Shown: in pieces, positions 9,113 to 18,228 of the stretch | Numbering within the stretch: the first letter of the stretch is position 1 | How the letters are laid out: each line of letters opens with the position of its first letter | Source: Gluconobacter wancherniae NBRC 103581 | Lineage (GTDB): Bacteria > Pseudomonadota > Alphaproteobacteria > Acetobacterales > Acetobacteraceae | Length of the DNA stretch: 64,000 bases | Reading direction: 5' to 3' | NCBI RefSeq assembly: GCF_007988885.1 | Contig: NZ_BJUZ01000001.1 | Coordinates: forward strand, 124,001 to 188,000 | Notes under the pieces: model-generated | Seen by the model: the letters and a program-made list of their open reading frames with translations, nothing else | What the model was told of the DNA's origin: nothing | Database searches by the model: none | Made by a program: the position numbers and the translations under genes

Positions 9113-10260
9113 CCCATCATCCCATGACGAGCAACGAGCCTGAAGATACCGTGTGTGGATCCAGCGTCGCCATTGTTACCAGAACCAAAGATCGCCCCCT
9201 CCTTCTGCCCCGCGCTCTGGCAAGTGTTCTGTCGCAGAAACATCAGAACTGGCACCTTTATCTCGTTAATGACGGAGGGGACCCGGAAGCTCTGGAGGGC
9301 ATTCTTCTGGCATACCGTCCTGTTTTTGCAGGACGCCTGACTGTCATTCATCACGAAACCAGCCAAGGTATGGAAGCTGCATCCAACTCGGCGCTCGCGC
9401 TGGTAACGGAAGATTTTTTCATCATCCATGACGATGATGATAGCTGGCATCCTGAATTTTTGAGTGCGGCCGTTTCATTTCTGAATGTGCCTGAAAACAG
9501 TCATTATCTGGCGGTCACTACGGGATGTGTTGTGATCCGCGAAATTATCGAAAACGATCAGGTTCGTCAGATTGATCGTCAGGTATGGGGGAAGCACTCA
9601 ACGGCAGATTTCGGACGTATGATTTTCGGTAATCTGTTTCCCCCCATTTGCCTCCTTTTCAGAAGCTGTGTGCTGAAAACCGTGGGGATGTTTGACGCAA
9701 CATTACCTGTGTTGGGGGACTGGGAATACAATCTGCGTCTTATGAAACACGGAGATATTGGGTTCGTCAGTAGAAAACTTGCATTTTATCATCAACGGGT
9801 CGCAGGAACTTTTTCCGCCTATAGCAACACAACTGTTGACCATAATGATGCCCACGATCTTCAGAACATATTACTCCGAAATCGCCTGCTACGGGAATGT
9901 TTTGCTGCAGAACCGCATCTCTTTGCCTTAACCCAGACATTGACCAAACGCGTTAACGATGAAGCAGAAGGGCTGCATCAGCAGGCCTTTCATCTGAAGC
10001 AGATCATCAATGAGCGCATGGATATTTTGCAGGAAACGATTATACGCCACAATGCAGATGCGCTGGCAGCACAGCTCTCTGATTTTCAGCATGAGAGTCG
10101 TTATCGTCTTGAAAAAATTGAAAAACAGTTGTGGCATCTTGAAGTGCAGATATCTCGCCTCTTTGGGCTGATAAACGCGCTGGTACGCCCGATAAGGTGG
10201 ATCTGGCGAAAGGCAGGGCCGCTTCGCAAGGTTATTGCCCGCTTGCGGGGGCGTATCTGA
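9109..10260 (+). CDS. Family 2 glycosyltransferase with C-terminal coiled coil
   Basis: A GT2-type enzyme that would transfer a sugar from a nucleotide sugar to a surface glycan. Seen: the N-terminal VTRTKDRPLLLPRAL and YLVNDGGDPEALE segments, and the metal-binding acidic cluster FIIHDDDDSWHPEFL (DxD type) near residue 107. WEYNLRLMKHGDIGFV fits the acceptor region. After about residue 285 a helical stretch with heptad-like spacing reaches a basic C-terminus, suggesting coiled-coil or membrane contact. The start is either GTG 9109, which overlaps the stop of the upstream gene as GTGA, or ATG 9124. It is convergent with the dehydrogenase gene. Confidence 0.8.
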   Translation: MTHHPMTSNEPEDTVCGSSVAIVTRTKDRPLLLPRALASVLSQKHQNWHLYLVNDGGDPEALEGILLAYRPVFAGRLTVIHHETSQGMEAASNSALALVTEDFFIIHDDDDSWHPEFLSAAVSFLNVPENSHYLAVTTGCVVIREIIENDQVRQIDRQVWGKHSTADFGRMIFGNLFPPICLLFRSCVLKTVGMFDATLPVLGDWEYNLRLMKHGDIGFVSRKLAFYHQRVAGTFSAYSNTTVDHNDAHDLQNILLRNRLLRECFAAEPHLFALTQTLTKRVNDEAEGLHQQAFHLKQIINERMDILQETIIRHNADALAAQLSDFQHESRYRLEKIEKQLWHLEVQISRLFGLINALVRPIRWIWRKAGPLRKVIARLRGRI

Positions 10261-10264
10261 GAAA

Positions 10265-10292
10265 CGGGCAGGCTGCTGTCAAACCTGCCCCG
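10265..10292. terminator. Hairpin between convergent genes
   Basis: GGGCAGG (10266-10272) pairs with CCTGCCC (10284-10290) over an 11-base loop. It lies between the glycosyltransferase stop and the dehydrogenase stop. There is no T-run on either side, so it is a weak or rho-aided terminator at best. Confidence 0.4.
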
Positions 10293-10307
10293 CATTGAGC
10301 ATCTGAC

Positions 10308-11111
10308 TTAAAGAATACCACCTGCGATCGGTAGATTTACGCCGGTCATGTAGCTGGAATCCTCGCCGAGCAGGAAAGCAACAACGCCAGGAATTTCGTT
10401 GATGTCTCCATATCGGCGCATAGGCACGCTGTTGATCATCTGGCGGCTGACTTCTTCAGGATCAGTGGAGAAATACTGACTACCCGCGCTTGCCTGAAGT
10501 TCAACCTGACGGTCCCACATGAAGCCTGGTCCCATGAAGGCGGGGCTGATGGCGTTTACACGGATGTTGTATGGTGCGAGATCCTTGGAGGCTGTCTGCG
10601 TCAGTCCTACAATGGCGAATTTGGAGGCTGCATATGCCGCCATATTGGGTGGACCCTGAACACCGGCCATGCTCGCTGTATTGACGATACGCCCAAAACG
10701 ACGGGACACCATGTGCTCGGAAACAGCCTTCATGACATTGAACGCACCACAGACATTGATCTGCATGACGCGGGCAAAATCATCTTCAGGGTAAGTATGC
10801 AGCGGTGCAAAGGAACCCTGATATCCGGCATTATTGAACAGGAAGTCTATCTTCCCGAAATCACTTATGATGGCATTGATCGTTTTGTGAACGTCCTCCA
10901 CAGACGTCACGTTGCAAACATAGCCTTTCGCAAGCGTGTCTTGTGTCCCAAGGCCTTTGCAGGCTTCTGCAAGGCGGCCTTCATCCAGATCAAGCAACGC
11001 GATAGCAGCACCCATGCCTGCCAGCCGTGAGGCTGTCGCCAGGCCGATATTGCCTGTCCCGCCCGTGATGAGAATGACTTTTCCGGCGAAGTTTCCGGTT
11101 TGATCCGACAT
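10308..11111 (-). CDS. Short-chain dehydrogenase, xylitol-dehydrogenase-like
   Basis: A 267-residue classical SDR. Seen: TGGTGNIG cofactor loop (residues 16-23), acidic Asp41 after the second strand (favours NAD over NADP), NNAG at 93-96, and the catalytic Ser147, Tyr160 and Lys164. Long stretches such as DFGKIDFLFNNAGYQG, YNIRVNAISP, QYFSTDP and the C-terminal MTGVNLPIAGG agree with the NAD-dependent xylitol dehydrogenase of Gluconobacter oxydans as I remember it. It probably oxidises a polyol to a ketose in the cytoplasm. I chose ATG 11111; a longer frame begins at 11192, but its extra 27 residues are not SDR-like. It is downstream of a TBDR on the same strand but 210 bp away. The polyol specificity is inferred. 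Confidence 0.8.
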   Translation of the reverse strand: MSDQTGNFAGKVILITGGTGNIGLATASRLAGMGAAIALLDLDEGRLAEACKGLGTQDTLAKGYVCNVTSVEDVHKTINAIISDFGKIDFLFNNAGYQGSFAPLHTYPEDDFARVMQINVCGAFNVMKAVSEHMVSRRFGRIVNTASMAGVQGPPNMAAYAASKFAIVGLTQTASKDLAPYNIRVNAISPAFMGPGFMWDRQVELQASAGSQYFSTDPEEVSRQMINSVPMRRYGDINEIPGVVAFLLGEDSSYMTGVNLPIAGGIL

Positions 11112-11321
11112 ACCTGATGATCCTGATGATGCACGCTGGGCGAGGTGCGCCCTGTCCCGGATCTCAAATCCGGCCTTGCACTTAATGGGCAATCTATCCG
11201 GAGGTTCCCCGTGAAGAAGGGCCCTAGAAAAAATGCCTTGGGCGCGGACAATAGCGCCTGATAATCAGGTTGTTGTAGTCACACTCACGTGACGTGACAC
11301 GAGTGCCCTGCAGCTCTGGAA

Positions 11322-13631
11322 TTAGAAGCCGCAGGAAACACGTCCGCCGATGAATCGGGGTGCACCGGGAATATAAAAATAGGTTGTCGTGGCTTGTCCG
11401 CTGCTTTCGAAGTACTGGCGGTTCAGAATATTTGAAGCATAGAGTGTCGCTTCCCAGTGACCGGACGTTGGTCTGAGACTTACATGCGCACCTAGAAGAA
11501 AGTAAGGCGGAAGGCGATAGAATCCTGTGCCGCCGGGCGTGATGGACTGGCTTCCGCGATAGGTCCAGTCCGGTCCGAAATCGAGGCCAAGCTGGTTTGT
11601 GAGAGACTGGCGCCATTCCGCCTGGCCATTGAGCGTCAGCTTTGGTTGCCCGTTATCAACGCCGGCAAAATTGTCATTAATGGCTTTCCAGTGACCCGTA
11701 CGTGCATAATAGGCGTTTGTGGCTGCACGGTTTACAGTTGGGAAGTTTTGAAAATTACCGCGCTGCCAGCCCAGATTTTGTGTGATGAACACATGTTTGA
11801 TCGGGTGTGCCTCAATGGTCCCCTCAAAGCCCCAGCTTTCGGATTTTGGGGCGTTTGTAAGCTGGCTGAGAGGGCCAAAATTCGGAATTAGGATGGTCCC
11901 GAGGATCTGCTGATTGTGAAAATCATTATAGAACGCAGCCGCATTGATCCGCAGTTTGTTTGCAATGATGTCGCTCTTAAAGCCGGTCTCGTAAGTTAGG
12001 ACCGTTTCTGGTGCGAATGGGAGGAGTTGGGCCTGAATCTGGGTATTGTTGGCTGTAAAGCCGCCTGGCTTAAAGCCTTTGCTCATCTTGTAATAGAGCA
12101 GTGTGCCGGGTGTCATCTGCCATGAAATTCCAACCTGGCCTGCGAACTGGTTCGCCGCTGTACTCTCCCTATGGAAAGTTGTCGTGCCGCGACCAAAAAT
12201 CTGGGACTGAAGGCCGGTAATCCCACGGTCATCCAGTTCATGGAGAAGGCCGCCGAATAGCGTCAGGTGATGTGGCAAGCGATAGCTGACATGGCCGAAT
12301 TCGGAGGTGCTTTCCTGGTTCATCCCGAAGGAAGTCGCCATCATATAGCCGCGTGCGGGGGTGTAGTCCGTATAGTCGAAAAAGAAACGCTGGTTCATCC
12401 GGCTACGCTGATAGAATGCCCCGACGACCCATTGCAGACGGTCGTTAGGCCTTGATGAGGACAGGCGCAATTCCTGTGTGAATACGTTGGCATCGACGGT
12501 TCGGTATGTGTCGGCCTGCGCTGCGGCTGTACCATCCTGATCGGTATATTCGCCTTCACGCTCTGTTTCGAAGGCCGTAATGGACGTGATTTTCGCAATG
12601 CCGAAATCGTGGTCTATATGAAGATCCCAGCCCCAGAACTGATTGTGTTCACTAGGCTTGATGCCACGTTTCCGGCCTATGAGGTCTGCAAATTGCGGGC
12701 GAGAAGACCATTCAGCCTGGCCCCAGCCCAGAGATGGCAGGGGTTGGGTTCCGATCAGCCTTTTGACCGGCACTGCAGTAACGACTTCACTATCATCTTG
12801 TACAAAATGCCCACCGAGCATAATTGTCGTCCGGCTGTCCGGGCGCCAGCGTAGCTTTCCGCGCAACGCCCAGGAATTTGCATCACCGAGATGACTGCCG
12901 TTGAGCGGGTCTGTTTGCCAGCCACCGCCCTGACGTGTCTGGCCTGCCAGACGGAAGTCGAGATTTTTTGCAATCGGGCCTGAAACATAAGCCTCGCTTC
13001 GGCTGCGGGCATATGATGCGATATCTTCGCTGGCACCGTAATGCCATGTATCTGTCGGGTCCGCCGTTTGAAGACGTACTTCGCCGCCCGTGGTGGACTG
13101 GCCGTGGGTCGTTCCCACAGGGCCGGGTGTGACGGTCGCATCAGCCAGATCGAACATCAGGCCACTGGCCATTGTAGAGTAAGCAAAAGGGACGTCATCA
13201 AAATAAGTGACGACCGGCGCCATGTTGCTTTGCGTGAAGTCGTTGAAGCCGTCACCGCGCAGATACATGTTGGTGGATGCAGTGCCATTGATGGACTGGA
13301 TCGTCAGGTTCGGCGCAACGCGCTCTATATCGCGCAGTGTAACGACACCGCGCTGGATCAGGCGCTCGGCTGTCAGTCGTGTGTCTGCATCGGGTAGATG
13401 CTGGGCGGATTGAAACATGAAGTCTGAGCGACGTCCCGCGACTTCGATGTTTTCCGGTCTGCCGCTTTGCAGAGCATGAGGGCGTGTCGTTGGGGTTTGA
13501 AGACGCTCATTTTTTGTGTGCGCTGGTGGCTGATGCGTGTGCGTGCGGTGATGGGTTGCGGAGCCCGCGGCGAAGGCGTGGCTGCATCCGAAAAGGACTG
13601 CACCAGAAAATAAAACCTTGCGGAACGACAT
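11322..13631 (-). CDS. TonB-dependent receptor with His-rich N-terminus, likely Zur-regulated
   Basis: A 769-residue outer-membrane receptor. Seen: signal peptide (about 1-21, ending AFA), then a His-rich segment (six His within the next 20 or so residues: HHRTHTHQPPAH), a plug with VAPNLTIQSINGTASTNMYLRGDGF, a barrel with KMSKGFKPGGF, and a C-terminal Phe. The frame is intact. It diverges from a second TBDR gene, and the shared promoter region has a Zur-box-like palindrome. His clusters near the mature N-terminus often bind zinc. Together these suggest zinc, or a zinc-complex, as the ligand. By barrel sequence alone it would be called a generic siderophore-type receptor, so the zinc role is inference. 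Confidence 0.85.
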   Translation of the reverse strand: MSFRKVLFSGAVLFGCSHAFAAGSATHHRTHTHQPPAHTKNERLQTPTTRPHALQSGRPENIEVAGRRSDFMFQSAQHLPDADTRLTAERLIQRGVVTLRDIERVAPNLTIQSINGTASTNMYLRGDGFNDFTQSNMAPVVTYFDDVPFAYSTMASGLMFDLADATVTPGPVGTTHGQSTTGGEVRLQTADPTDTWHYGASEDIASYARSRSEAYVSGPIAKNLDFRLAGQTRQGGGWQTDPLNGSHLGDANSWALRGKLRWRPDSRTTIMLGGHFVQDDSEVVTAVPVKRLIGTQPLPSLGWGQAEWSSRPQFADLIGRKRGIKPSEHNQFWGWDLHIDHDFGIAKITSITAFETEREGEYTDQDGTAAAQADTYRTVDANVFTQELRLSSSRPNDRLQWVVGAFYQRSRMNQRFFFDYTDYTPARGYMMATSFGMNQESTSEFGHVSYRLPHHLTLFGGLLHELDDRGITGLQSQIFGRGTTTFHRESTAANQFAGQVGISWQMTPGTLLYYKMSKGFKPGGFTANNTQIQAQLLPFAPETVLTYETGFKSDIIANKLRINAAAFYNDFHNQQILGTILIPNFGPLSQLTNAPKSESWGFEGTIEAHPIKHVFITQNLGWQRGNFQNFPTVNRAATNAYYARTGHWKAINDNFAGVDNGQPKLTLNGQAEWRQSLTNQLGLDFGPDWTYRGSQSITPGGTGFYRLPPYFLLGAHVSLRPTSGHWEATLYASNILNRQYFESSGQATTTYFYIPGAPRFIGGRVSCGF

Positions 13632-13777
13632 GGCTACGTAACTGCTTCCGGTAGGGATGGCGAAATTCCGCCTGTTTCTGAGTGGTGCCAGAGTGCGTCT
13701 CCAGCCTTACTGCGGGTTATATGCAACACTGGGGCGGGGGCAAGCACACAGAGGGTCTCCGGGTCGTTTTTCTCTAT

Positions 13778-13797
13778 TGATATGTTATAACGTATCA
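13778..13797. promoter_or_regulatory. Zur-box-like palindrome between divergent TBDR genes
   Basis: TGATATGTTATAACGTATCA is a 20-bp palindrome with a single mismatched pair and the core GTTATAAC, which is the core of known proteobacterial Zur sites (of the form ATGTTATAACAT). It lies 57 bp before the plus-strand TBDR start and about 147 bp before the minus-strand TBDR start. Zinc-bound Zur would be expected to repress one or both genes. No zur gene lies in the window. Confidence 0.65.
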
Positions 13798-13853
13798 TAT
13801 TAAAGGGCGAAACGAACTGTTTCCGACCACATTCCTCCTATTTCGGGGTCTGC

Positions 13854-16127
13854 ATGCCATCCTTCCTGTCCGCCCGTTCATTTCTGCTGCTGCTGGGGTG
13901 CACCACCGCTCTTGCCGGCCCTGCTTTCGCGCAGAGCGCGAGGACCGATACCGCGGACACAACAGCGCCTTCCAGCCGCTCTGCGTTCACGAGCACTGAC
14001 AAGAATACCCGTACGACAACGACTGTAACCGAAGCGAGCGTTCCGGGTGCAGATCATGTGATCGTTAATGCGCGTCTGGAGCAGGCACGTGCCGCGCTTC
14101 AGCCTGCGACGGGTGCAACAACCTATCGCTTTTCACGGCAGGACATCGAGACCAACCCGGGTGGTGACAACGCACCGCTGACCAGCCTGCTTTTACAGGC
14201 GCCGGGCGTGGCGCAGGACAGTTATGGCCAGATCCATGTGCGTGGAGACCATAACGAGGTCCAGTTTCGTCTGGATGGCGTTGCCCTGCCAGAGGGAATG
14301 AGTGTGTTCGGGCAGGCGCTGATGACGCGCTTTGCCCACTCTCTATCCCTCACAACGGGTGCGCTACCCAGCGAATATGGCTTTCTGCAGGCTGGTGTGA
14401 TCGATATCAACACCAAGAACGGTTACTCCGATGCAGGTGGAGACGTCTCTATTTATGGTGGTGCGCGCGACTATATGTTCCCATCGCTGCAATATGGTGG
14501 GCATCACGGTAAATGGGACTGGTTCGGTACGGCGGATTACGTCCATAACCGCGTGGGCATTGAGAACCCAACACCAAGTTTTAATGCCATCCATGATTTG
14601 AGTAACCAGTATCATTTTCTTGGCCATGCACGTTACACCGCGGACGAGAATACACGGATTAGCTTCACGGCCGGTGTTTCGAACGCTGAATACCAGTTGC
14701 CGAACAATCCGGGCCAGCAGCGCCAGTTTGCCAATCCGGACTTTCTGGGCAGTTCGCTGGCCCAGAACGTATATGGCAGTGTGGATAGCGCATCGCTGAA
14801 CGAGCACCAGAAGGAGATCACGGATTTCGGTATCCTGTCGCTGCAGAAGGAAATCGGAACTTTGAGCGTGCAGAGCTCTGCCGTTCTTCGCTATAGTTCA
14901 CTACGCTATTCTCCCGATCTTCTGGGCGATCTGGTTTATAACGGCATTGCACAGCAGGCAGCGCGATCAGTATTCTCAACGGGCAACCAGACGGATGCCA
15001 CCTGGCATGCGGCGAAGAACCATACTGTTCGTTTCGGCTATCAGATTTACGTCGAGCGCATGATTTCCAAAACGGATTCCACCGTTTACCCGCAGACGGG
15101 CGTAGATGATGCTGGGGACGCTGTTTTTGCTGACAGCCCGATGAGCATCCACGATGGAAGTGGTCGTACAGGCTGGATGTATGGCCTCTACGCACAGGAT
15201 GAGTGGCACCCGATCCGCAACCTGACCATCAATTACGGTCTACGCTTCGATGGTGTGGATGAATATACCCATTCCAAGCAGGTCAGCCCGCGGATCAATA
15301 TCGTTTACAAGCCATGGCATGGCGGGACGTTCCACGCTGGATATTCGCGCTATTTCACGCCCCCACCGTTTGAGCTGATTGGTGGCGCATCGCTCAACAA
15401 ATTCGCCAACACGTCTGCTGCGCCTGGAACATTCCAGAACAACACGGTGAAGGCTGAGCGGGATCATTATTTCGATATGGGTTTCTCGCAGGAGATCCTG
15501 CCAGGCTGGCATGCCTCGGTTGATGGATACATGAAGCTCGCTCACAATATGATCGACGAAGGGCAATTTGGATCGCCGGTCCTGCTGTCAGTGTTCAATT
15601 ACCGTCGTGGTCAGGTGCACGGATATGAGTTTGCCACGGACTACACGCGTGGCCCGCTGAGCATTTATGGCAATTTCGCCTGGTCCCGCGCCATTGGCAA
15701 AGATATTACGACCGCTCAGTGGAACTTCGATCCGGATGATCTGGCGTATATCAAAAAGCACTGGATACATCTTGACCATGACCAGCGCTGGACGGCTTCA
15801 GCAGGTGGAAGCTACACGGTTTTCCATCGTACGGGTCATCCTATGCGCCTCTCCGCAACAATGGTTTATGGTAGTGGACTGCGCTCGGACGGTGCGACAC
15901 CGAATGGCGCTTCCGTACCTCAATATGTGACGTTCAACCTCTCGCTGGTGCAGTCCTTCAAGGATCTGTTCCAGATTCCATTCCTCAAGCGCACTCAGGT
16001 TCGTCTGGACGTTACCAATCTGTTTGACCGCCGTTACGAACTTCGTGATGGCAGCGGTATTGGCGTCGGTGCACCTCAGTATGGCCTGCGCCGGACAATC
16101 CTGACGGGTATTTCGCAGAGATTCTGA
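13854..16127 (+). CDS. TonB-dependent receptor, likely Zur-regulated
   Basis: A 757-residue outer-membrane receptor. Seen: signal peptide (about 1-27, ending AFAQ), a Thr/Ser-rich linker, a plug from about residue 80 with LLLQAPGVAQDSYGQIHVRG and FRLDGVALPEG, a barrel whose C-terminal strand ends GISQRF, and an intact frame. The plug ends in an INTKNGYSDAGG segment rather than the usual NIITK form. It starts 57 bp after a Zur-box-like palindrome shared with the divergent TBDR. I infer a role in zinc acquisition. A hairpin terminator follows at 16177. The ligand cannot be derived from sequence alone. Confidence 0.87.
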   Translation: MPSFLSARSFLLLLGCTTALAGPAFAQSARTDTADTTAPSSRSAFTSTDKNTRTTTTVTEASVPGADHVIVNARLEQARAALQPATGATTYRFSRQDIETNPGGDNAPLTSLLLQAPGVAQDSYGQIHVRGDHNEVQFRLDGVALPEGMSVFGQALMTRFAHSLSLTTGALPSEYGFLQAGVIDINTKNGYSDAGGDVSIYGGARDYMFPSLQYGGHHGKWDWFGTADYVHNRVGIENPTPSFNAIHDLSNQYHFLGHARYTADENTRISFTAGVSNAEYQLPNNPGQQRQFANPDFLGSSLAQNVYGSVDSASLNEHQKEITDFGILSLQKEIGTLSVQSSAVLRYSSLRYSPDLLGDLVYNGIAQQAARSVFSTGNQTDATWHAAKNHTVRFGYQIYVERMISKTDSTVYPQTGVDDAGDAVFADSPMSIHDGSGRTGWMYGLYAQDEWHPIRNLTINYGLRFDGVDEYTHSKQVSPRINIVYKPWHGGTFHAGYSRYFTPPPFELIGGASLNKFANTSAAPGTFQNNTVKAERDHYFDMGFSQEILPGWHASVDGYMKLAHNMIDEGQFGSPVLLSVFNYRRGQVHGYEFATDYTRGPLSIYGNFAWSRAIGKDITTAQWNFDPDDLAYIKKHWIHLDHDQRWTASAGGSYTVFHRTGHPMRLSATMVYGSGLRSDGATPNGASVPQYVTFNLSLVQSFKDLFQIPFLKRTQVRLDVTNLFDRRYELRDGSGIGVGAPQYGLRRTILTGISQRF

Positions 16128-16176
16128 GCTTTAAGTTTTTTGGCTGCGGGAAATGTCTTAACAGTCTGATGAAGGG

Positions 16177-16204
16177 CCCTGAGCGCATAGCGTTCGGGGT
16201 TTTT
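16177..16204 (+). terminator. Rho-independent terminator after TBDR
   Basis: CCCTGAGCG (16177-16185) pairs, with two G-U pairs, with CGTTCGGGG (16191-16199) over a 5-base loop and is followed by five T residues. It ends the plus-strand TBDR transcript. Confidence 0.75.
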
Positions 16205-16217
16205 CCTGTTATGGGCC

Positions 16218-16430
16218 TTAGTCTTTGTCAGGCTCGAAGTGTAGTAAATCTGCGGGCTGGCAGGAAAGTGCCCTGCATATCGCGTCCAGCGTCGAGAACC
16301 GGATCGCCTTTGCTTTTCCGGTTTTGAGTATGGAGAGGTTCGCAAGTGTCAGGCCGACTCTTTCTGAGAGTTCGGTGAGCGACATGCCCCGCGCACGGAG
16401 AACGGCATCCAGATCCACACCGATCGGCAT
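16218..16430 (-). CDS. Small XRE-family DNA-binding protein
   Basis: A 70-residue Cro/CI-type regulator made almost wholly of one helix-turn-helix domain: SLTELSERVGLTLANLSILK is the HTH, followed by FSTLDAICRALSCQPADLLHF. It resembles the small YozG-like regulators that usually sit next to a membrane protein gene of the DUF2975 type, but none is present here. ATG 16428-16430 has a weak AGGCG site. A long perfect inverted repeat lies 128 bp upstream of the start and could be its operator. Confidence 0.8.
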   Translation of the reverse strand: MPIGVDLDAVLRARGMSLTELSERVGLTLANLSILKTGKAKAIRFSTLDAICRALSCQPADLLHFEPDKD

Positions 16431-16557
16431 CGCCTAGAATGCCGCGTTCAGTTCGAGGCAGGTGCACAATAACAGGGTGGCCCCGAAGGACGCTCTGAAC
16501 TGAAAGCTTTTCCGCGGCATTGTTTGATAACTCCCCTGATGGATCATGAGAGGTTTA

Positions 16558-16590
16558 TTATTGCTTTTCGATAATATCGAAAAGCAATAA
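16558..16590. repeat. 33-bp perfect inverted repeat between XRE gene and glpK
   Basis: Two perfect 15-bp arms (16558-16572 and 16576-16590; left arm TTATTGCTTTTCGAT) flank a 3-base spacer. It lies upstream of the XRE gene and after the glpK terminator, so it is not needed to end glpK. The length and perfection suit a protein-binding site (autoregulation by the XRE protein) or a strong RNA hairpin. It is AT-rich and has no T-tail beyond the arms. Confidence 0.6.
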
Positions 16591-16602
16591 GCTGCAGGTT
16601 AT

Positions 16603-16634
16603 AAAAAAGGCTGCCCAGTAATGCGGGCAGCCTT
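16603..16634 (-). terminator. Rho-independent terminator of the glp operon
   Basis: On the minus strand a 10-bp perfect stem AAGGCTGCCC/GGGCAGCCTT with an 8-base loop is followed by a run of T. It lies 25 bp after the glpK stop. Confidence 0.88.
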
Positions 16635-16658
16635 GTCGGTCATGATTTTATGTGCGGA

Positions 16659-18203
16659 TCAGGCCGCCTTGATGGCCGAGACGGTTGCGGGTGGTGTCAC
16701 AGTGGCTTCCGCTGGGCGAGGCGTCAGGGTGCGACGCACTGCGTCGTGCCAACCGTCGAGCATGACGCGTCGCTGTGCCGGGTCCATTTTCGGGGAGAAG
16801 ATGTGCTCCTGTTTCCAGGTTGCGGCGACTTCTTCCAGACTGTTCCATACGCCAGTTGATAGTCCGGCCAGGAATGCAGCGCCCAGTGCCGTGGTTTCCA
16901 GGTTGGTTGGGCGCTCCACATCTGCCTTCAGCATGCTGGACAGGAACTGTGCGAACCAGTCATTGGCTGCCATCCCACCGTCGATACGCAGGGTCTTGGC
17001 ACGCATTGCGCCGTCTTCGCGCATGGCATGCGCCAGATCGTAGGTCTGGAATGCAACGGATTCCAGTGCGGCGCGGGCAATGTGTGCCTGTGTTGAGCCC
17101 AGCGTCAGTCCACAGATCAGTCCGCGTGCATCAGGGTCCCAGTGAGGAGCGCCAAGGCCCACGAAACCCGGCACCATGTAGACGCCGTGGCTGTCTGGAA
17201 TGCGTGTCGCCATGTCATCTGTCTGGGAGGCATGAGTGATCAGGTGCAGTCCGTCACGCAGCCATTTGATGCCTGCACCGGCGACGAAGATCGATCCTTC
17301 AAGAGCGTAGGTCGTCTTGTTGTTGATCCGGTAGCCAATCGTGGTCAGCAGGCGGTTCTGCGACATGATGGGCTTGTCGCCAGTGTTGAGCAGCATAAAG
17401 CAGCCGGTGCCATAGGTCGATTTGGCCATGCCTTCTTCGAAGCATGCCTGACCGATCATCGCCGCGTGCTGGTCTCCAGCCATGCCGCCAATGATGAGAG
17501 GTTCTCCGAACAACTCACGGTCCGTCTCGCCAAAGCGCGTGCTGTTGTCACATACTTCGGGGAGAAGCTTTTCTGGCACATTGAAGGTGTTCAGCAGATC
17601 TGCATCCCACTGCTGTGTATGGATGTTGAACAGTGCTGTCCGGCAGGCATTGGTAATGTCTGTTGCATGCACGCGGCCACCGGTCAGGCGCCACAGCAGA
17701 AAGCTGTCGATCGTGCCTGCTGCCAGTTCACCAGCCTCGGCACGGGTCCGTGCGCCGGGCACGTTGTCTAGAATCCATGCGATCTTGCTGCCCGAGAAAT
17801 ACGGGTCCAGCATCAGGCCGGTCCGCGAACGGACCAAGGGCTCTGCACCTTCCTGCTTCAGGCGATTGCAAACCTGAGCCGTGCGACGATCCTGCCAGAC
17901 GATCGCGCGATGGATCGGCTTGCCGGTCGAGCGCTCCCAGATGACGGTTGTCTCGCGCTGGTTGGTGATGCCAATGCCTGCAACACGCGATGTCCCGCCA
18001 GCGTCTGCCAGAGCCTCGCGGGCCGTATCAAGCACATCTTTCCAGATTTCCTCGGCGTCATGCTCCACCCATCCTGGCTCCGGATAGTATTGGGGAAACT
18101 CGCGACGAGCGATGGAGAGCATCTTGGTCGTGCTGTCGAAGACGATGCTGCGCGTCGAGGTAGTGCCCTGGTCGATGGCGAGGATGCAGTCTCTTGTGGT
18201 CAT
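16659..18203 (-). CDS. glpK: Glycerol kinase
   Basis: A 514-residue FGGY-family kinase that phosphorylates glycerol to sn-glycerol 3-phosphate with ATP in the cytoplasm. Seen: N-terminal [17 protein letters not shown], the substrate-binding [38 protein letters not shown], and the C-terminal ATP site with [15 protein letters not shown]. The length fits the family. I chose ATG 18203; the frame is open for 34 more codons upstream but those are not conserved in the family and would run into glpF. It is last in glpD-glpF-glpK, 25 bp after glpF, and is followed by a clear terminator. Confidence 0.97.
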   Translation of the reverse strand: MTTRDCILAIDQGTTSTRSIVFDSTTKMLSIARREFPQYYPEPGWVEHDAEEIWKDVLDTAREALADAGGTSRVAGIGITNQRETTVIWERSTGKPIHRAIVWQDRRTAQVCNRLKQEGAEPLVRSRTGLMLDPYFSGSKIAWILDNVPGARTRAEAGELAAGTIDSFLLWRLTGGRVHATDITNACRTALFNIHTQQWDADLLNTFNVPEKLLPEVCDNSTRFGETDRELFGEPLIIGGMAGDQHAAMIGQACFEEGMAKSTYGTGCFMLLNTGDKPIMSQNRLLTTIGYRINNKTTYALEGSIFVAGAGIKWLRDGLHLITHASQTDDMATRIPDSHGVYMVPGFVGLGAPHWDPDARGLICGLTLGSTQAHIARAALESVAFQTYDLAHAMREDGAMRAKTLRIDGGMAANDWFAQFLSSMLKADVERPTNLETTALGAAFLAGLSTGVWNSLEEVAATWKQEHIFSPKMDPAQRRVMLDGWHDAVRRTLTPRPAEATVTPPATVSAIKAA

Positions 18204-18228
18204 GGTTCTTACTCCAGCAACGGTGGGA

